Shown here: positions 26,086 to 39,790 of the stretch, piece after piece
Layout: every line of letters starts with the position of its first letter
Numbering within the stretch: position 1 is the first letter of the stretch
NCBI RefSeq assembly: GCF_016859285.1
Contig: NC_053417.1
Coordinates: forward strand, 19,528,706 to 19,592,705
Origin: Xiphias gladius
Lineage: Eukaryota > Chordata > Actinopteri > Istiophoriformes > Xiphiidae
Length of the DNA stretch: 64,000 bases
Direction of reading: 5' to 3'
Program-made: the position numbers and the translations under genes
The notes under the pieces: generated by a model
The model's database searches: none
What the model was told of the DNA's origin: nothing
The model's input: only the letters and a program-made list of their open reading frames with translations

Positions 26086-27346
26086 TTTAGGAATTACAGT
26101 CATTTTTATACATAGTCCCTCTTTTTCAGAGGCTGAAAAGTAATTGGACAATTGCCTGCCAATCAGTTTCATGGCCAGGTGTGGCCTGTTCCCTCATTAT
26201 TTCATGACAAGTTAAGCAGATAAGAGATCTGAAGTTAATTCCAAGTGTTTAATTTGCATTTGGTGGCTGTCCATCAGAACTCTCAATATGCGGTCCAAAG
26301 AGGTGTCAATACAAGTGAAGGAGGCCATCGTTAGGCTGAAAAAACAAAACAAACCTGTCAGACAGATAGCATAAACTTTAGGAGTGAACAAATCAACAAT
26401 TTGGTACATTCTTGAAAAGAAGGAATGCACTGGCAAGGTCAGCAACACCAAAAGGCCTGGAAGACCACGGAAAACAACCAACGTGGATGACCAGAGAATT
26501 CTTTCCTCGGTGAAGAAAAACCCTTCACAACATCTAACCAAGTCAAGAACACCCTCGAGGAGGCAGGCATATCATTGTCAAAGTCTACAATCAAGAGACG
26601 GCATCATGAATGTAAATACAGAGGGTTTACCACAAGGTGCGGACCACTGGTAACACTCAAGAACAGAAAGGACAGATTAGACTTTGCCAGAAAACATCAA
26701 AAAAGCCTGCCCAGTTCTGGAACAAAATTCTTTGGACAGATGAAACCAAGATTAACTTGTACCAGAATTATGGGAAGAGAAAAGTATGTAGAAGGAAAGA
26801 ACGGCTCATGATTCAAAGCATACCACATCATCTGTCAAACATGGTGGAGGCAGTGTTATGGCAGGGGCATGTATGGCTGCCAATGGAACTGGGTCATTGG
26901 TGTCTATTGGTGACATGAAGTAGCTGCTGATAGAAGCACCAGGATGAATTCTGAAGTATATAGAGCTATACTCTCTGCTCAGAGTTAGCCAAATGCTGCA
27001 AAACTGAAAGGAGCATCTCAAGGCAAAGAAATTGAATATTCTTCAATGACCGAGTCAGTCACGTGACCTCAACCCAATTGAGCATGCTTTTCAGTCACTG
27101 AAATCAAAACTGAGGGCAGAAAGACCCCAAAACAAGCAGCAACAGAAGGCAGCTGCAGTAAAGGCCTTGCAAGGCATCTCAAAGGGGGAAACTCAGCATT
27201 TGGTGATGTCCATGGGTTCCAGACTTCAGGCATTCATTGACATCATAAAAATAAACCTTATATTTATAATTATGTTGGTTTGATTAATTACATTTAAACC
27301 TCTGAAAATTGAGGGATTGTTGTATGCTGAATAATTGCTTGCTAAA
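26086..27346 (+). mobile_element. Tc1/mariner-like transposon, degenerate
   Basis: About 1.26 kb. The left end from 26086 (TTTAGGAATTACAGTCATTT) and the reverse complement of the right end at 27346 align with shared blocks TTTAG, ATAC, TCCCT and TTTTCAGAGG, so they are diverged inverted repeats. A broken transposase occupies the middle. Confidence 0.85.
26288..27250 (+). pseudogene. Tc1-like transposase pseudogene
   Basis: Starts MRSKEVSIQVKEAIVRLKKQ, a paired-type helix-turn-helix. It meets an in-frame TAA near 26371 and resumes as VNKSTIWYILEKKECTGK and KRPGRPRKTT. It then changes frame through SKSTIKRRHHECKYRGFTTR, a DDE-type ILWTDETKINLYQN block near 26726-26770, an SVKHGGG-like strand, and an ending near GSRLQAFID. 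Frameshifts and stops rule out activity. It is a different subfamily from the element in mrps25 intron 1. Confidence 0.88.
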
Positions 27347-27560
27347 CAGCAGCAAAAGAGCCACATATTTTAATCTAAGGCTCTGCAGATTGTGTTGTCC
27401 GGCTATTTGACTGAGAAATGTTGACATAGCGCTCTGACTTGAGATCTGATACATTTATCGAAGTGGATGATCACAGTTACATCTGACAACAGTTTGTTAT
27501 CCAGGTTTCTATGCCTTCAGCCACTTTTATGATTTTCCTACAATATCAGAGCTTCAGATT

Positions 27561-27590
27561 TGATATGATATGATATGATATGATATGATA
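27561..27590. repeat. (TGATA)6 pentanucleotide repeat
   Basis: Six perfect TGATA units. Confidence 0.97.
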
Positions 27591-28849
27591 AAGTTTTTAG
27601 ATTCAAACCTTAAAGCACTACTGCACTAAATTATACTTCATGAGGCGATACTACCCTCAGAATATTTTACAATCATCTCAGAGAGATCCGGTGCTTGAGT
27701 TAAGGTTCCTCAGCAGTAATTTCAGCCTTTTGTGGTCCTCAGTGGCTGTGTGGGAATGTGTGAGGTTGTAACACTATCTATCTATCTATCACCATCAGCA
27801 CATAGTCAGCATGTAGTGAGCTGTGTTTAGGCGTCACATGCAAACCATCCATCTTGTGTAGGTAATCGGAGGGAATCGCAGAGACACACACAGTCCTTCT
27901 CCATTATCCCATTCTGAACATCCTTCAGCTTAGTTAATGTAATTGGGGATAATGGTAGGCAGCTGCAAAGTATATTAAAAGTATATTTATCATGAAACGT
28001 AAATGCCACAACATGCAAATGCTGTGATCTTCATTGTCACCACCTTCCTCTGCAAAGGATGGAGCAATTATGTCATATTTATTGCACACACTCCAAGAAA
28101 AATACTTCAACTACGATATCAGGAATCGCTCATCAGGAGCACAATGGGCCTTTGTAATATTTCTGTTTGCAGAAATGTTATAAAGTATAACTGTCAGGGA
28201 GCGATAGCTGTTAGTATCACATTTCCTTCTTTGAGTTTGTTTTCTGCATTTTGCTGATTGCCAATAAATAAAATCTATCTGGTTGAAACAATGTAATTTA
28301 CTGTAACTTTAAAAATCAATAAATTTACAATTTCTGAAGTGGTTCTAGTACTATTATTACTTCCAGTACAACAACTCCCAGTATTGTTGTTGTTACTGCT
28401 ACTACTACCAGTGTTACCAGCCAGCGATTTTCCACTCCTTTTCCAGGTTGGTTGGCCGTGGTAATAGTCTAATGCTTCACATATATCATATGGGAGGAAT
28501 GGGCGCGATGGGAAAGATTCCCACGGTAATGACTTATGAGCATTCACGTCGTCAAGACAGGTGTTCAATTACAGAGTTGGGAGAATTAAAATAATTGAAA
28601 ATATAAAACCATATCCATTATAGGCGGGTTTAATTAAAGTGAACTACAGTCTTTGGCTGATGTCAGGCATCCACATTTGTTTGATTTTCAGGCACATTAT
28701 TACTTGCCAAGTTGGATATATCGACATTTCAATAAAAACAATTTCCCAAGTCATAAATTATGACTTGGAATTTGACATGAACACTATTTACAAATTGGAA
28801 ATTTTTGATTACAATAACTCCGATATGACATGAACGCAACATTAGAATG

Positions 28850-29240
28850 GTACTCCAGAGGTCTTTTTCCCCAGCCAACATGTCCTCCAACCTGAACGAC
28901 CACATAGGTCATTGATCCGTAACTTCTGATACAACCCGTAGGAGCGTCTCCTGAAATAGCGCCCCCTAAGGTGGCAGGCATACTGGACCTTTGTCGTCAC
29001 AGTTATAATAAAAAATACGTGGTTAAGCTTGTGAAACGGTGAAGGTTTGGTTAAGTTTAGGCACATAACTGCTTGGTTAGGTTTAGGAAAGGATCGTGGT
29101 TTGGGTTAAAATAACTACTCAGATTACCTTCATCGTCATCGTTACAATAATAAGCACACAGTTAAGGTTGTGGAACGGTCATGGATAAGAAAAACAATGA
29201 TGATTATGTCACCCTGGTTAGATGTGCCCACAATACCGCC
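28850..29240 (+). repeat. Dispersed repeat with internal duplication
   Basis: Two homologous stretches about 142 bp apart: 'TCGTCACAGTTATAATAA' near 28994 with 'GTTAAGCTTGTGAAACGG', and 'TCGTCATCGTTACAATAA' near 29134 with 'GTTAAGGTTGTGGAACGG'. Between them are GGTTAAGTTTAGGCACATAA and GGTTAGGTTTAGGAAAGGAT, a pattern common in fish dispersed repeats. Non-coding. Confidence 0.55.
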
Positions 29241-32200
29241 ACAGGAAGGAGTCCTAATCTGGTACCTGAACCACGTATATGGGCTCATTTCAAACCAAAA
29301 GAGCAGGGATTATACCCATCATGGTGTCTTGTATTTTCAGTCTCATTCTTGCAGTCACAACCCCAAGTTCACGTGTAGTGACATAAACTGACTGGTAAAT
29401 CTAGAGATTTGCCTTCAGCCTTAGCTCCCTCTCCACCACAACAGTCCAGGACTCAGTTTAACAAAAGCATCTTAACGCTAAAATGTTTGTGAAATCAGCC
29501 TTATGAACCTTCATAATTTACAAAGGGTTTCATTGTAATCCTAACATCATGTTTCACTTTCAAGATATTCATGAAACTTATAGGTTCCATCACTGCAAGA
29601 GCTCAGTGTAGAGTGTGTGCACTTGCACTTAAGTGCTGCTTTGAGAAACTTGTCTAGAAATCTTTTAACTTCTAAAATCAATCGTTATTGGTAAATGGGG
29701 CCCTGTACAATTTCCACATTACTGCTAATACTGCACCAATCTGCCTGTCAATCTTCCACTTCAACTTACCTCACTTGGGAACAGAACCCCAACATCCTTG
29801 AACTCCACTTGGAGGTCATGGTCTGATTAAGCCAGCAGAACTACATTATTGGCAAAAAGCGAAGATGAAATCTGGACATCCCCAAAACCGTCTCAAACCA
29901 TGCTACTATTACTTCCACTATTCCCACTACTTTGACCCATCAGCCTCCAGCTATGACCGGTGTCTTAGAAAAACCCTTGATAGAAGCACTTCGCAAAGTT
30001 TCAGACTATACATGTATGTATGTAGTGGTTAGGTTTTTCCCCCCAGGGTATCATAAAGGGAGATTTAAGGTCTTCGAAGGAGAGAGGTTATTAGTTTGAA
30101 GCCGAGAGAGAAAGTGAATTCAGATACAAAAAGTGTGATATACTGGTGGAGAGAGCTGCGTAAAAAGTCAATTGGCAATGCAGTTTTGGGCATGCTGGAG
30201 CATATTGACAGACTTTGCAGGGGACCAGAGAATAAAGAATTACACAAATCACTTCTTGATGTTGTAAAAAATAAATAACAGTGTATGATATATAAGTCTA
30301 TACAAGTCCTAACTGCAAACACCACCACCGATTCTGAGTAGAAGGGTTGGAAAATAAATGCTGTGAAAACAACACAGAAAAAAAGATCTTCAGCAGTAAT
30401 AAAAGTAAACAAAACAAACAGCAGAGGTGTAGACTTTAAGGTGCAACGTCGTTCTACATGGTTGGTACTGATGTTCCTCTCTTTTGTTTTATTTCTCCGG
30501 TCTTCTGATCATATAAGTATACGGACTGTGGCAAAAGTGATTGTGTGTATATCAATGCAGGTATTCAGCAAAAAGTTTATTTCAGCAGGAAGTTGATCTA
30601 TTTATTTTTTCTCTCTTTGGCTCTGTTCTCCAAAGTTTCCAGCAAGCAAACAAACACATACACTTGCACACACCTTCACGCTTCTTTCACATGTTTTTTT
30701 TTTGGCTTTTTTTAGCTCTCATCCAGAGGGTGGATTTAGGGAGGCATGCTAAGGACTGCCTGATTGTGTCTATTTAGAGCAGACTGTGAGCAGCTATTTA
30801 CGTCTGCCACAGTGATCAGTGGGAGAGGCCGTGCAATTGACTGACTTGATGAACAACAAATAGATCCAAGATCTGATGTCAGATCAGCAGCAACCTTTTC
30901 TACCCCCTCACTCACCTCGACAGGAATAGGTAAAAGATGTATTCCCAATTTACGTCACGCATGACAAAGATGGCTCAGGCTGGGTGAGCTGAAGATTGAC
31001 ACAAGAAAAAGAAACAAGAAACAATCAGAGTCAGAGCCCTGGGGCTGCCATGAAAATGCACCCATGTGAAACCAGTCCAAATAGAAAAAATGTACCTCTA
31101 CAAAACTAGAAAAATAAGTCCTGCTCTCTCTCATGTCATGAAATTTTACCACACTTGATGAAAAAAAACTGGATCATTGAATCAGGCCAGAATAGAGGTC
31201 TTTCTTTTTAGCATCTATAAAGAAATATATAGAGGAGAATCTGCATTATCCTACCATCCTCTTGTTGAGGGTGTCTCATGCTTGGAAAGACCACCTGGGT
31301 AGTCAATCAAATCACAGAGAAACCCCTCTTAGATATATGACTATCGCAGCAGGTGGTGATTCTCCCTTTGGACCTATTCCCAGAAGACAGCAGAGGGAAA
31401 GGTCCTGTCTGCTCTGTCAGTTGTGATGAGGCTGTAGCCGGAAAACAATACTCTACATCTTCATTTGCTGTCACTACCAAGAGAGATGCACCTGAATCAG
31501 TACTAATAAAGTTGTTTTCATTATGTTAGGGTGGAATGAAAGCACAACCCATGAGGCCACAACTATGGTTCTCCAGCTTCATCTTTGCTAATGAGGTTGT
31601 GTTCATATGAGGCTCGCTACCATTTCCAGCAGCTATTGTCATTCCATCTGAATTTGGACCGTATTGTATCACTCCGAAATCAGGCAAGTCTGTGGTCTCT
31701 TGGGATGAAGACACAGCCGTTGTTTACTGTAAAGAGCAGCACTGACAGGGTTGTCTGTTCCACCAACCTAATTGTCGGCAGGCGTGGATGAAGATACATT
31801 GTCTCTCTGCAGTGTTTGGAGAGGTTGTAAAGGTCAGACTGCAAAGAGTTTATCTAAGGGTAAGACAATCATGTTTTGTTATGATTGAACTCACAGCTCT
31901 TTAAGATGCTTACAGAGTTGTACAGACTTGGAAGTCAGACAAAGAACAGGCAAGCATTAATCAGAGGTGCCGCACTGCTTTAACTCAAGCCATTCTCTTC
32001 CGAGTGAAGCATTTAAATTTACGGATGTTTTCCTGCTGAGCAGCCTCACATGGAGCCATGATGGAGGAAAAATGTATTTACTGAAAAGTGTATTTACTCT
32101 CAGCTTTTTCTTGTCATTAGTGAGCTGGTCATTAGTTACATTTTTCTTGAAACATGATACTAGACAAATGGAATAACATAATGGTCTTGTGGCAATGGAT

Positions 32201-32399
32201 ATTATTTGACTCATGTAATTAACAACTTTTTGCAATAAGGGCTACCACTCTGTGCGCCTTGTTTTACAGCGTAAAAGGATAAGGCTGGTGTTATTCTATA
32301 TTTTTCTTACTTTCATCAAATCCCATGAAAACATCAGAACCAGCAGCACGTTCGTCTGTCCTTCAATACTTCCATCTTCCCTACCCTGTCTGTGGAACT

Positions 32400-32700
32400 A
32401 AGTCCCAAGCCAATTGGTTCCTGTAAAGATGTAAAAATGGCTAGTTATAATTTGGTACAGATACCCACAGCGGACGAATCCCAATGATTTTGTTGATATC
32501 CTTAGTTTTCCAATAGCACCACGTCAGGGTTGACATTTGTGGTTCTGACTGAAATTTATTGACAACTTTTGAATGGATGGCCTTATAATTTTGTAGAGAT
32601 GTTCATATTCCCCTCAGGATGAACTTTTATGACTTTGTTGACCCCATGACCTTTAATCTAGCGCCACAATCAGGTTGAAATTGTGATCCTCATCCTTTAA
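32400..32700 (+). repeat. Dispersed repeat, family D fragment
   Basis: Diverged copy of the family seen at 46165-46885: 'CCTCAGGATGAACTTTTATG', 'TGACTTTGTTGACCCC' and 'AGCGCCACAATCAGG' blocks. The weakest of the five copies. Confidence 0.4.
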
Positions 32701-34929
32701 GAATAAGCTGCCTGCTGTTTCCTGCTCTTAGAATTTTAACTTAACAAAACAATGGCAAAATCAATCATAAGCATATTCAGGACATTACATAGCAGTTGAA
32801 TGTCTGAAAAAACATCATCTATAGATGGCTGCTCATAATAAAGAGTGACTAATTTAGAGTCTTTGTGTAGTTGAATGAGATGGGTATGTTGTCATTAGGG
32901 ACAGGAAGTTAAGAGGGGGAAGACCAACAAAGGTGGGACAGATGGGATCCTATCACATGTGAGTCAACTGAATCACTTTACTTAGGTCCTTTGTTGCAGC
33001 TGAAGCACTATTGAGCTTCTCAAAAAGTAAGCTGATTTCAGTAAAAAAGGCCACTTAAGAAAACATAATGGCCGGGTGATTGAGGTTTAGTTGGCTTCCT
33101 TTTTGTCCAGATCATGTGTTTGTACTGTTTAGTACTGCAGCAACACACACAGTTTTCCACAATCTTGCTCACATAGCCCTCCCACACACATACTGTTTCA
33201 TGAGATTGATGCTATGAATAAGATAGGATTTTCTTTTCTTTTTTTCACAATGTGTGTTCTAAATAACACATCAATCAAATTGTTGGCTAAAACTGATGCT
33301 CAAAATGAATTATGTCTATGGCGTCTTGTTTACTTGTAGTTGACCTATTCCCCTGTCTGTGCGAGATGCAGTTATTTCCATGTGGAAAAAAGTTCAAATG
33401 TCAAGGTAAAAATAAATCCCGATTCTGTCTAAACAACCTTCTTTAGTATTCCTACCATGTTTTGCCTCCTTCATCATTCTTTCCTGATGCTTCCCAAACG
33501 TAGGTATCTCTTTTATTCTGTCATCAATATCAGCCAGTTTGATGTATTGAGGTGAATAAGGCCTCCGAATGTTACGGACACACAGGGCAGGACGGTTGAT
33601 TCTCTGCAGTTCGTGTGACTTAGCTTTCACAGATAATAGCTTTGAGATGAGGTCCAGTGCTCAGAGAAGACTTCCAGCCTTTCACCAAGGCCATGCTTCA
33701 CACACGGCCGCTGAGATTGATTCTCGGTCTGTGGTCAAAACTTTGATGGACTTTTGTTAAGAACCATTGGAGTGCTGAGGTGAGATAATAGTTTTCAAAA
33801 AATGCACTTAGGCTTGTTTCACTGTAACTGGTGTCAGTGAATGGGTTAAATGGAGAAATCACTAAAACAGAAATTGAACCTATTCTACTTTATACTTTAT
33901 ACTTCATTTTTAGTCACTTCAGTCAGACTTAATTACATGACCCTTTAAGAAAATGTGTGTCGTAACATCACTATTTTACTCTGTCATGCCCCTGACATAC
34001 AATCCACATGGTATCCTCCCTAGTTTACTGGACTGACATAGAGGAAAGGTCTAGACTTCATGTAGTTGTGTGACCAGTCTCAAGCCCTCTCTTGTCTCTG
34101 CTCCCTGTCAGACACCCCTGTCACTGTACTGCTGCCCTGCCAACCTGCCAACCAAGTGCCTGCCTGCTGCCACGCTGATGGAGCTGAGAAACAGCGAGGC
34201 TGACAGTCAGGATGACTCACAAGCCCCAAATGGGTTCTCTGAAGACACCCTTAACCCCTAAAAGTACAGTACGTACACGATCAATACCCCCAACTCATCC
34301 AAAATAGGAACAATACCAAATGTGGAGACTAATACTACGGAAAGTTTGTGTTTTATCCACCTATTGATCTGTGATTTCGGGAGATTAAGATTTAAAAATG
34401 ATACCACAAAACAAGAAAAAGAACAAAAATGAAAAAAAAAAACAATTTTAAAAACACCCAAAACAAACTAGCTCTGGGATTATAGGTACTCTTGTCATTC
34501 TTCTCTCCATATGGTTTCAAATAGAGCTGATTTATTTAATTTAAAGAAATACCTTTTCTGTCTAAAAATAATAATTTCATGTCAGTCAAAAAATAAGTTT
34601 TTTTCCAGTGCAGGGTACATGGAGTGCCGATGCTTAAGGATAAGTTTGTGAAATACAATTGATGAAAATATAATACAGCTCCTTGGATATGTCACTGTGT
34701 CCCATAATATATCCTGAAATACACAAACTAATGGATTAAAATTAAGTTTCACCCTCAGTATCTGATGACCAGTTTTAAATGTTAAACCGAAAACAATCCC
34801 AGAAAGCAGGAATCAAAATTTTAGAAAATTTCCTAACATACTATCGTCATATTCTGTATCGTTCCTTTGAAGTTGTGTATCTGGCCACTTGATGATATAA
34901 AACCAATATTCACTGTCTTGTATCTCTGT

Positions 34930-35250
34930 TATGGTGAACTATGTTCACCAGCTAGTCGCTAACTTTGTCTGTCTGCAGTTTGGTACTGAGCAAGTAATTC
35001 GATGGGTTTTTAGAGCTCATCTGAAAAGGATGCTGTGAGAGCAGTGAGAGTGAACCAAAAAAGTAATGTTGTTGGCCTGGAAAACCAAAACAATGTGCTA
35101 AAAAGACACTATAAAAGTCTGTAGAGTGGAGGGAAACTGCAGATTTGGGTGATAATTCTCTGTGACTTCCTCACTAGCAACTGCTTTGACATTATACTTA
35201 GTCATTAGATCCATTGTTAATAGAAATATATTGATTATAGCTGCTTTAAG
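34930..35250 (+). repeat. Dispersed repeat, family C copy 2
   Basis: Shorter, diverged relative of 22555-23165 in the same orientation, ending 'ATATTGATTATAGCTGC'. Ends approximate. Confidence 0.5.
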
Positions 35251-35995
35251 TAATTTTCCATTTCTGATTCACATAAGATTTCTTCCAGTTTTGTCCAAAT
35301 GAATGTATAGTTGCATATACTTGAAAAATTGATGCACTTTGTGGATGCAGGGAAGGGTGTCAGGGACATTTGAGGCAGGCTTGATCAAACAAACACAGGC
35401 AGGTCTGTTCACAGATCTCGCAGTAGGTGCAGGTGTAATTGAGTGGTTTTATATGAGCACAGCTGGCACAGATACGGCTCTAGATGCGTGCCACGAGGAA
35501 CACAGGCAGAATAAAAGAGATCTTCATTGTTTGCCTCCCCTGAAATATTTGAGATAGATTCCCTTAATAGATATTTGAAAGTGTTAACGCAAAACACGTG
35601 TCTTATCCTGTATCTGAATCCACAGTCATGTAGGTTTTTAAAGTCAGTTTTATGCACTATAAATTATTATCAATTGGAAAATATTTTTTCGTTCTCTTGA
35701 AGGTTTTAAGGTTTAGTTAGAAGCTGTATGGATGTGGATGTGTATGTTATTATGAGTTGTGCTACCACGGAATCAAATCTAAATCCCAAGCATTTACATC
35801 GTGCTAAAATTATATGATAATGATGTATATCGATAATTTATGTATTTGTGTGCTTCTAAGTGTGTGTGTTGCTGCTCCTGTATGCAGTCTTCGCTGTGGA
35901 TGTGAATCTGCCTTTAATTAACTTTCTGCTCTTTGGTCTTTTACAAGCTATGGGACCAAGTTGTGTTTTGAAGCAGAGATGTGATATTCACACAA

Positions 35996-36020
35996 CACAC
36001 ACACACACACACACACACAC
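35996..36020. repeat. (AC)n microsatellite
   Basis: Twelve CA units. Confidence 0.95.
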
Positions 36021-36737
36021 GGCATTTATCACCTATAAATTTCCGAATATGAGTATCATCTATGATAGTGACATAGAGCCGTTCAGTGATCTTGAGCTCA
36101 GCTTCTGCAACTGCGTTTGAAGAAGGTGTCCCTGTATAATACATGAGCAATAATTGTTGGTCTTTACCGTTAGTGTTTCTGTAAGGTAGGCTTACATGTA
36201 ACTAATAATTAACAGGGTTCCCTGATACCCATTTCCACCCACATATCACTTTTTATTAACTGCAGAGGAAAAGAGAAAGACCCAGTGGGATCTCATATTG
36301 TTTGAAGGCAACAGTATGACATCTGCAGGAGAGAATTAAAAAGATAAAGATAGCAAGGGGTTGTTGTTCTCTCTTTGTGTCTGTGTGTGAAGGCTGCAGT
36401 GCTGTGGGCTGTAATGGAGAGGAGAGAGCATTAGGCACACTCAACACTAAAGCAGCGGGAACTTGCAGCAGAACTCTACAGAGTCCTCTCCATCTGTAAT
36501 CAGCGGGGTGAGAGGGGAGTCACACCTTCTTTTTCCTCCACACAAACAATCCCTGTCTCTCTCCCGCCTGTCTCCTTCTTTATCACTGCTTTCCTTTCCT
36601 TTTTTTCCCCCTTCTATGCTGCCTCCTTTAACTTTATTTTATATACATCCATATTAATTTGCTGCTTTGTTAGGTAGGTATATTGTTTGCCTTCTGTGAT
36701 ATTGTTGTTTGGAACCTCAGCATACATGCGCAGATTT

Positions 36738-36840
36738 CAAGGCAAGGCAATTTTATTTATGTAGCACAGTTCATTACAATGTGCTTACATTAAAATATAT
36801 CACGTAAAGCAACAACATGTACAGAAGAATATAAGAAAAT
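36738..36840 (-). repeat. 3' fragment of a non-LTR retrotransposon-like repeat
   Basis: CAAGGCAAGGCAATTTTATT followed by TATGTAGCACAGTTCATTAC is typical of the 3' tails of fish L2/RTE-like elements in reverse orientation. Only the tail is present. Confidence 0.5.
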
Positions 36841-37329
36841 GCCACAATAACGAGCAGGAATGTGCAAGGAATTTCTTTATTGTGTGGCCAATTTAGGCAG
36901 AAGACTAGTTCCAAATGCTTAGACACTTTTTCAAAGAAATAAAGTCCTGTTAGCTGGTCACAAATGGTGGTACTTGCCTCTCCAGATGCACACATCTGTC
37001 TGCTGTGACATCATTCAAAGGTGACTCCTGTGAGTAATATCTCGCTCCAGCACAACTCCTCCCAAACAGTGTACTTCACATATAACAATAACCCTGTCAC
37101 TTTAAACTCCTCTCCACGCTTCCTATCCCACCTCTTCTTTCATCTAACTCTTCCCCACTTGCTGAGTCTGTCTGTCTTCCTCACCTCCCCCTTCCTCTCC
37201 GTTTGTCTGTTGGTCTCAGCATAGTTTTCTGTCGATGGTTTTCCCCCCCAGCTCCCTTAAGGAGCCAATTCATGAATAAATGAATAGAACTGGTAAATGA
37301 TAACAAGATTGCTGATTTCGTTACTCAAC

Positions 37330-37331
<2 letters not shown>

Positions 37332-37365
<34 letters not shown>

Positions 37366-37400
37366 TGGAAGGGAGAGAGAGAGAGAGAGAGAGAGAGACA
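37332..37400. repeat. Compound (TG)n-(GA)n microsatellite
   Basis: Sixteen TG units, an 8-bp spacer, then about thirteen GA units. Confidence 0.95.
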
Positions 37401-37639
37401 CGGAGAAAGAGAAAGAGAGACACTCCAATTTACTGACTCCAATTACCTAAGCTGCCTGAACTGTACTTACTACAACTACCTGTAAAATATGTTACCACAA
37501 TTTTGTGCCAAAGGACTATCTCAAAGCTGCACTTTAATCAGCTGATCTAATGCTGATTTGAAAATAAAACGGGATGTGTAAATACTGAACTCATTATTTA
37601 CCTGTATTTTCTTTGCCGTCTTAATGGCGATTTTAGCCA

Positions 37640-38080
37640 AAGTTACAAACACTGCCACTTTACAGTTTGTGTGCCAGCGGCCTACGTCACTTCACTGTAT
37701 CCATGTACCTATAGCTAAATGTGCCCCAGTCTAATAAGAGTCTACAGCCATGCTAGTGGCTCTGTAATGCTGTTCTTTGGCATAGCGTTACTTTGAAACT
37801 AAATACTAATGCAAGCAAGCTAGCATGCTCACAGTGACAACAGGGTAACTGGTCATAAACCAAAGTATTGGACAAATTAAAAATTTGACCTGATAATGGC
37901 GCTAGAGGAAAAGTCAGGGGAATCCCAAAGTTATTACAATTCATCCTGAGGGGGACATGCATGTCTGTGCAAAATTTCATGGTAATCCAGTAACTGTTGA
38001 GATATTTCAGTCTGGACCAAAGTGGTGGACCGATGGGTCAAACTTTCCGTCCCTAGAGCAAATAGTAATAATAATACTGA
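37640..38080 (+). repeat. Dispersed repeat, family D copy
   Basis: Contains the family signature CAGTCTGGACCAAAGTGGTG, preceded by GTCATAAACCAAAGTATTGG, TTTGACCTGATAATGGCGCT and CATCCTGAGGGGGACATG, all in the same order as in the longest copy (46165-46885). Confidence 0.75.
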
Positions 38081-39669
38081 TTCGGTGAATGTTTGTGCCT
38101 AATACATAAGAGTTAACATGTATCCGTGTGCTCTAATGAGGTTTGAGGAGCAGGAATGATGGAGCAGCTAGAGGATGACTGACGTAATGTAGCTAGTATA
38201 GGAAACTACTCTTTAATTCAACATCCATCCAGCCATCCTTCAAAGATGGAGCCAAGCCAAGAAAGGACGAGACGTGGGGCCCTAACGCAGAGTGCCAACT
38301 CTGCACTGTGGTGATGGATGGATCCAGACTGATGTTCCTCTACTCCTGGAGTCGTCTTACAAGGTACAGTAACACTACTAACTTTGAGCCTAGTTCTGCC
38401 TTATCAGTCTAAGGACAGTATGTGCTTTAATGTAATTTTTGGTGAATGAGCTGCTCTGCACCTGTAAAAGTTGCACCTGACTGTCTTCTTTGTGCAAATC
38501 TCTCCTCTTTTATGTGAATCCTGGGATCACAAGAGCAAACTGACAAGGGGCTGCCACTGTGGTCTCTGTGTAGCCAGTTGTCACAGAAATTATATGACTT
38601 TATTAACTTTGCCTCCAGGGATACTGAAAGTAAAATCATGAATATGAGGTGTGTTCAGTAGAAAGGTGCTATAGATCCGCATGTCAATAAACGTACAAAC
38701 ACACACACTACAACATACAAAGCGCACAACTGCTTTCTGCTGGAGCTGCCAACTCTCTTTCACTTTAATTGACCGAGTAATAAGGTACTGAATGGAGCAG
38801 TTGCTTGGCTCCTGTCATTGGGAAGGTCAGAGCTGTCATGTGTCAACTGATTAAGATCTGCATGTAAAGACAAAGCCAGTGAGCTCTACTATCACCCCAC
38901 TGCAAAGAGCCTTGCCTTTGAATAAATCTGAACAAATGAGATTCTTTGAGAAGACATTCACCACCTATGAAGCCTCTTCTGTTGAAACTGAGAGTGAACA
39001 TACACAAGCAATCTAAAGTGTAAAGTAAATGTTACATTTTATAATACTTTGGAGAAGAATTTGCATTGTATTGTTATTAGCAGTAATAGCAGAAGTAGTA
39101 GTAGTGGTAGTTGTGGTAATCCTCATTATATTAGAATAAAGGTGCTAAGACACTGTTTTCTTCAGAAAAGCCTTCTCCTCCAACAGACTTTATACGCGGT
39201 TTCTAATTGCTCTCAACATTATGTCCCAAAAGGACTTGAAAGACTTCAGCCAAGAACTTTAATAAGACACAATGTGGCTGAAAACCAAAGTGGCATGTCC
39301 TATTAGCACAACATAAAGTGAGTGGGAAATCTCAGTGTCACTGACACAGACTGAAGCACATTAGGTAAATCGGCCTGTCGCCTGGGCAGTCACTGAAAAC
39401 TGTAAAGGCGATGCAGAGCAGGTATTATCCTCCTTCCTGCTCATTTTTCAGTGTTTGGCTGATACATTTACATTCAGTGTATCAGTGGGTCATTTAAATC
39501 AGCTAAATTACAAACAAGTTCACAGTAGCTCAGTGTTAGTTACTGATGCTGCGAGCCTGCTGCTTTTGGAATATGATAACAGAAAAATCAAATATAATAA
39601 AGTTGAAATTCTTAAGAGGTAAAAGAGGATGACTTCAGGATGATTTGTTTTTCTGTGAAGCGTATCCGT

Positions 39670-39790
39670 TTTTAAAGGAGTAGTTTTACATTTCGGGAAA
39701 TAAGCTTTTTTGGTTTAGACGAGAAGAATGATACCACTCACGCTCTCACTCAATGTCTCTCACTCCGCACTCATTTGACTACATTTGTTA
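39670..39790 (+). repeat. Short dispersed repeat fragment
   Basis: AAAGGAGTAGTTTTACATTT, a GGGAAATAAGC block and AGAATGATACCACTC resemble a repeat frequent in percomorph genomes. A fragment only; recognised by pattern. Confidence 0.4.

Noticed and set aside
30096-30278. 60-aa frame with charged, helix-like composition
   Set aside because: No splice sites, homology or neighbours to support it; within the range expected by chance in 64 kb.
34070-34261. 63-aa frame preceded by a CTCCCTGTCAG acceptor-like sequence
   Set aside because: No partner exon in phase was found and the protein is not recognised.
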